Shown: positions 63,971 to 64,000 of the stretch, piece by piece
Layout: each line of letters begins with the position of its first letter
Numbering within the stretch: the stretch's first letter is position 1
DNA from: an uncultured SAR86 cluster bacterium
GTDB lineage: Bacteria > Pseudomonadota > Gammaproteobacteria > Magnimaribacterales > AG-339-G14
NCBI GenBank assembly: GCA_902526045.1
Contig: CABZJI010000001.1
Span: 315,248-379,247 of the forward strand
Reading direction: 5' to 3'
Length of the DNA: 64,000 bases
Program-made: the position numbers and the translations under genes
Notes under the pieces: generated by a model
What the model saw: the letters and a program-made list of their open reading frames with translations, nothing else
What the model was told of the DNA's origin: nothing
Databases searched by the model: none

Positions 63971-64000
63971 TCGTTAATTCTATCTGTTTAAAGATTAAAA

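Overview
The window is a compact, visibly A+T-rich bacterial chromosome segment with 57 protein genes (one cut by the left edge) and one tRNA. I see no mobile element, CRISPR array or phage gene. The gene blocks are those of a gammaproteobacterium: rsmE-gshB-ruvX, dnaG-rpoD-tRNA(CAU), coaD/mutM, tolC/thiC, proA-nadD-rsfS-mrdA-rodA-mltB-dacA-dat facing holA-lptE-leuS, aroQ-accB-accC, trxA-rho, and bamD. Low GC, very short spacers, genes missing from otherwise conserved blocks (rpsU, algH, rlmH, rlpA, most of dsbD), TonB receptors and a carotenoid oxygenase fit a streamlined marine lineage of the SAR86 type. That placement is an inference, not proven here.

Layout. 1-5272: rRNA methyltransferase, glutathione and replication/transcription genes, ending in tRNA-Ile2. 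5282-7147: two SDR proteins, the second without the catalytic Tyr/Lys, closed by a strong bidirectional terminator. 7161-13414: two divergent TonB-dependent receptors, one under an obvious double Fur-box promoter, then a stretch packed with inverted repeats, then an FTR1 iron permease. 13416-20617: almost the whole heme pathway in one place: a Shemin-type 5-aminolevulinate synthase (hemA) and, divergently, hemC (with a C-terminal extension), hemB, hemE, hemH, hemF and hemG. 20648-30410: coaD, mutM, tolC, thiC, parE-parC, argD. 30481-37127: DUF2244, acyl-CoA dehydrogenase, thioesterase, PPi-type phosphofructokinase, mpl, carotenoid oxygenase, DedA. 37172-45253: the proline, NAD and cell-elongation operon. 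45244-51747: leuS-lptE-holA, the acetyl-CoA carboxylase biotin genes, aroQ and a DsbD remnant. 51746-57290: YejF-like ATPase, ilvD, trxA, rho, rsmD. 57329-64000: flavin reductase-like, DUF4399, two tandem DUF5916/CBM9-like outer-membrane proteins, a small zinc-ribbon membrane protein and bamD.

Working together: positions 10074-20617 read as an iron-to-heme island (ferric siderophore receptor, Fe permease, heme synthesis from succinyl-CoA and glycine to protoheme). Five convergent gene pairs end in the same 4-base stop overlap, which shows how tightly the genome is packed. No gene longer than about 100 codons is left unexplained, and no stretch without a gene exceeds 300 bases. The least explained DNA is the 290-base spacer 12216-12505, which carries four successive inverted repeats and is my best candidate for an undescribed structured RNA element.
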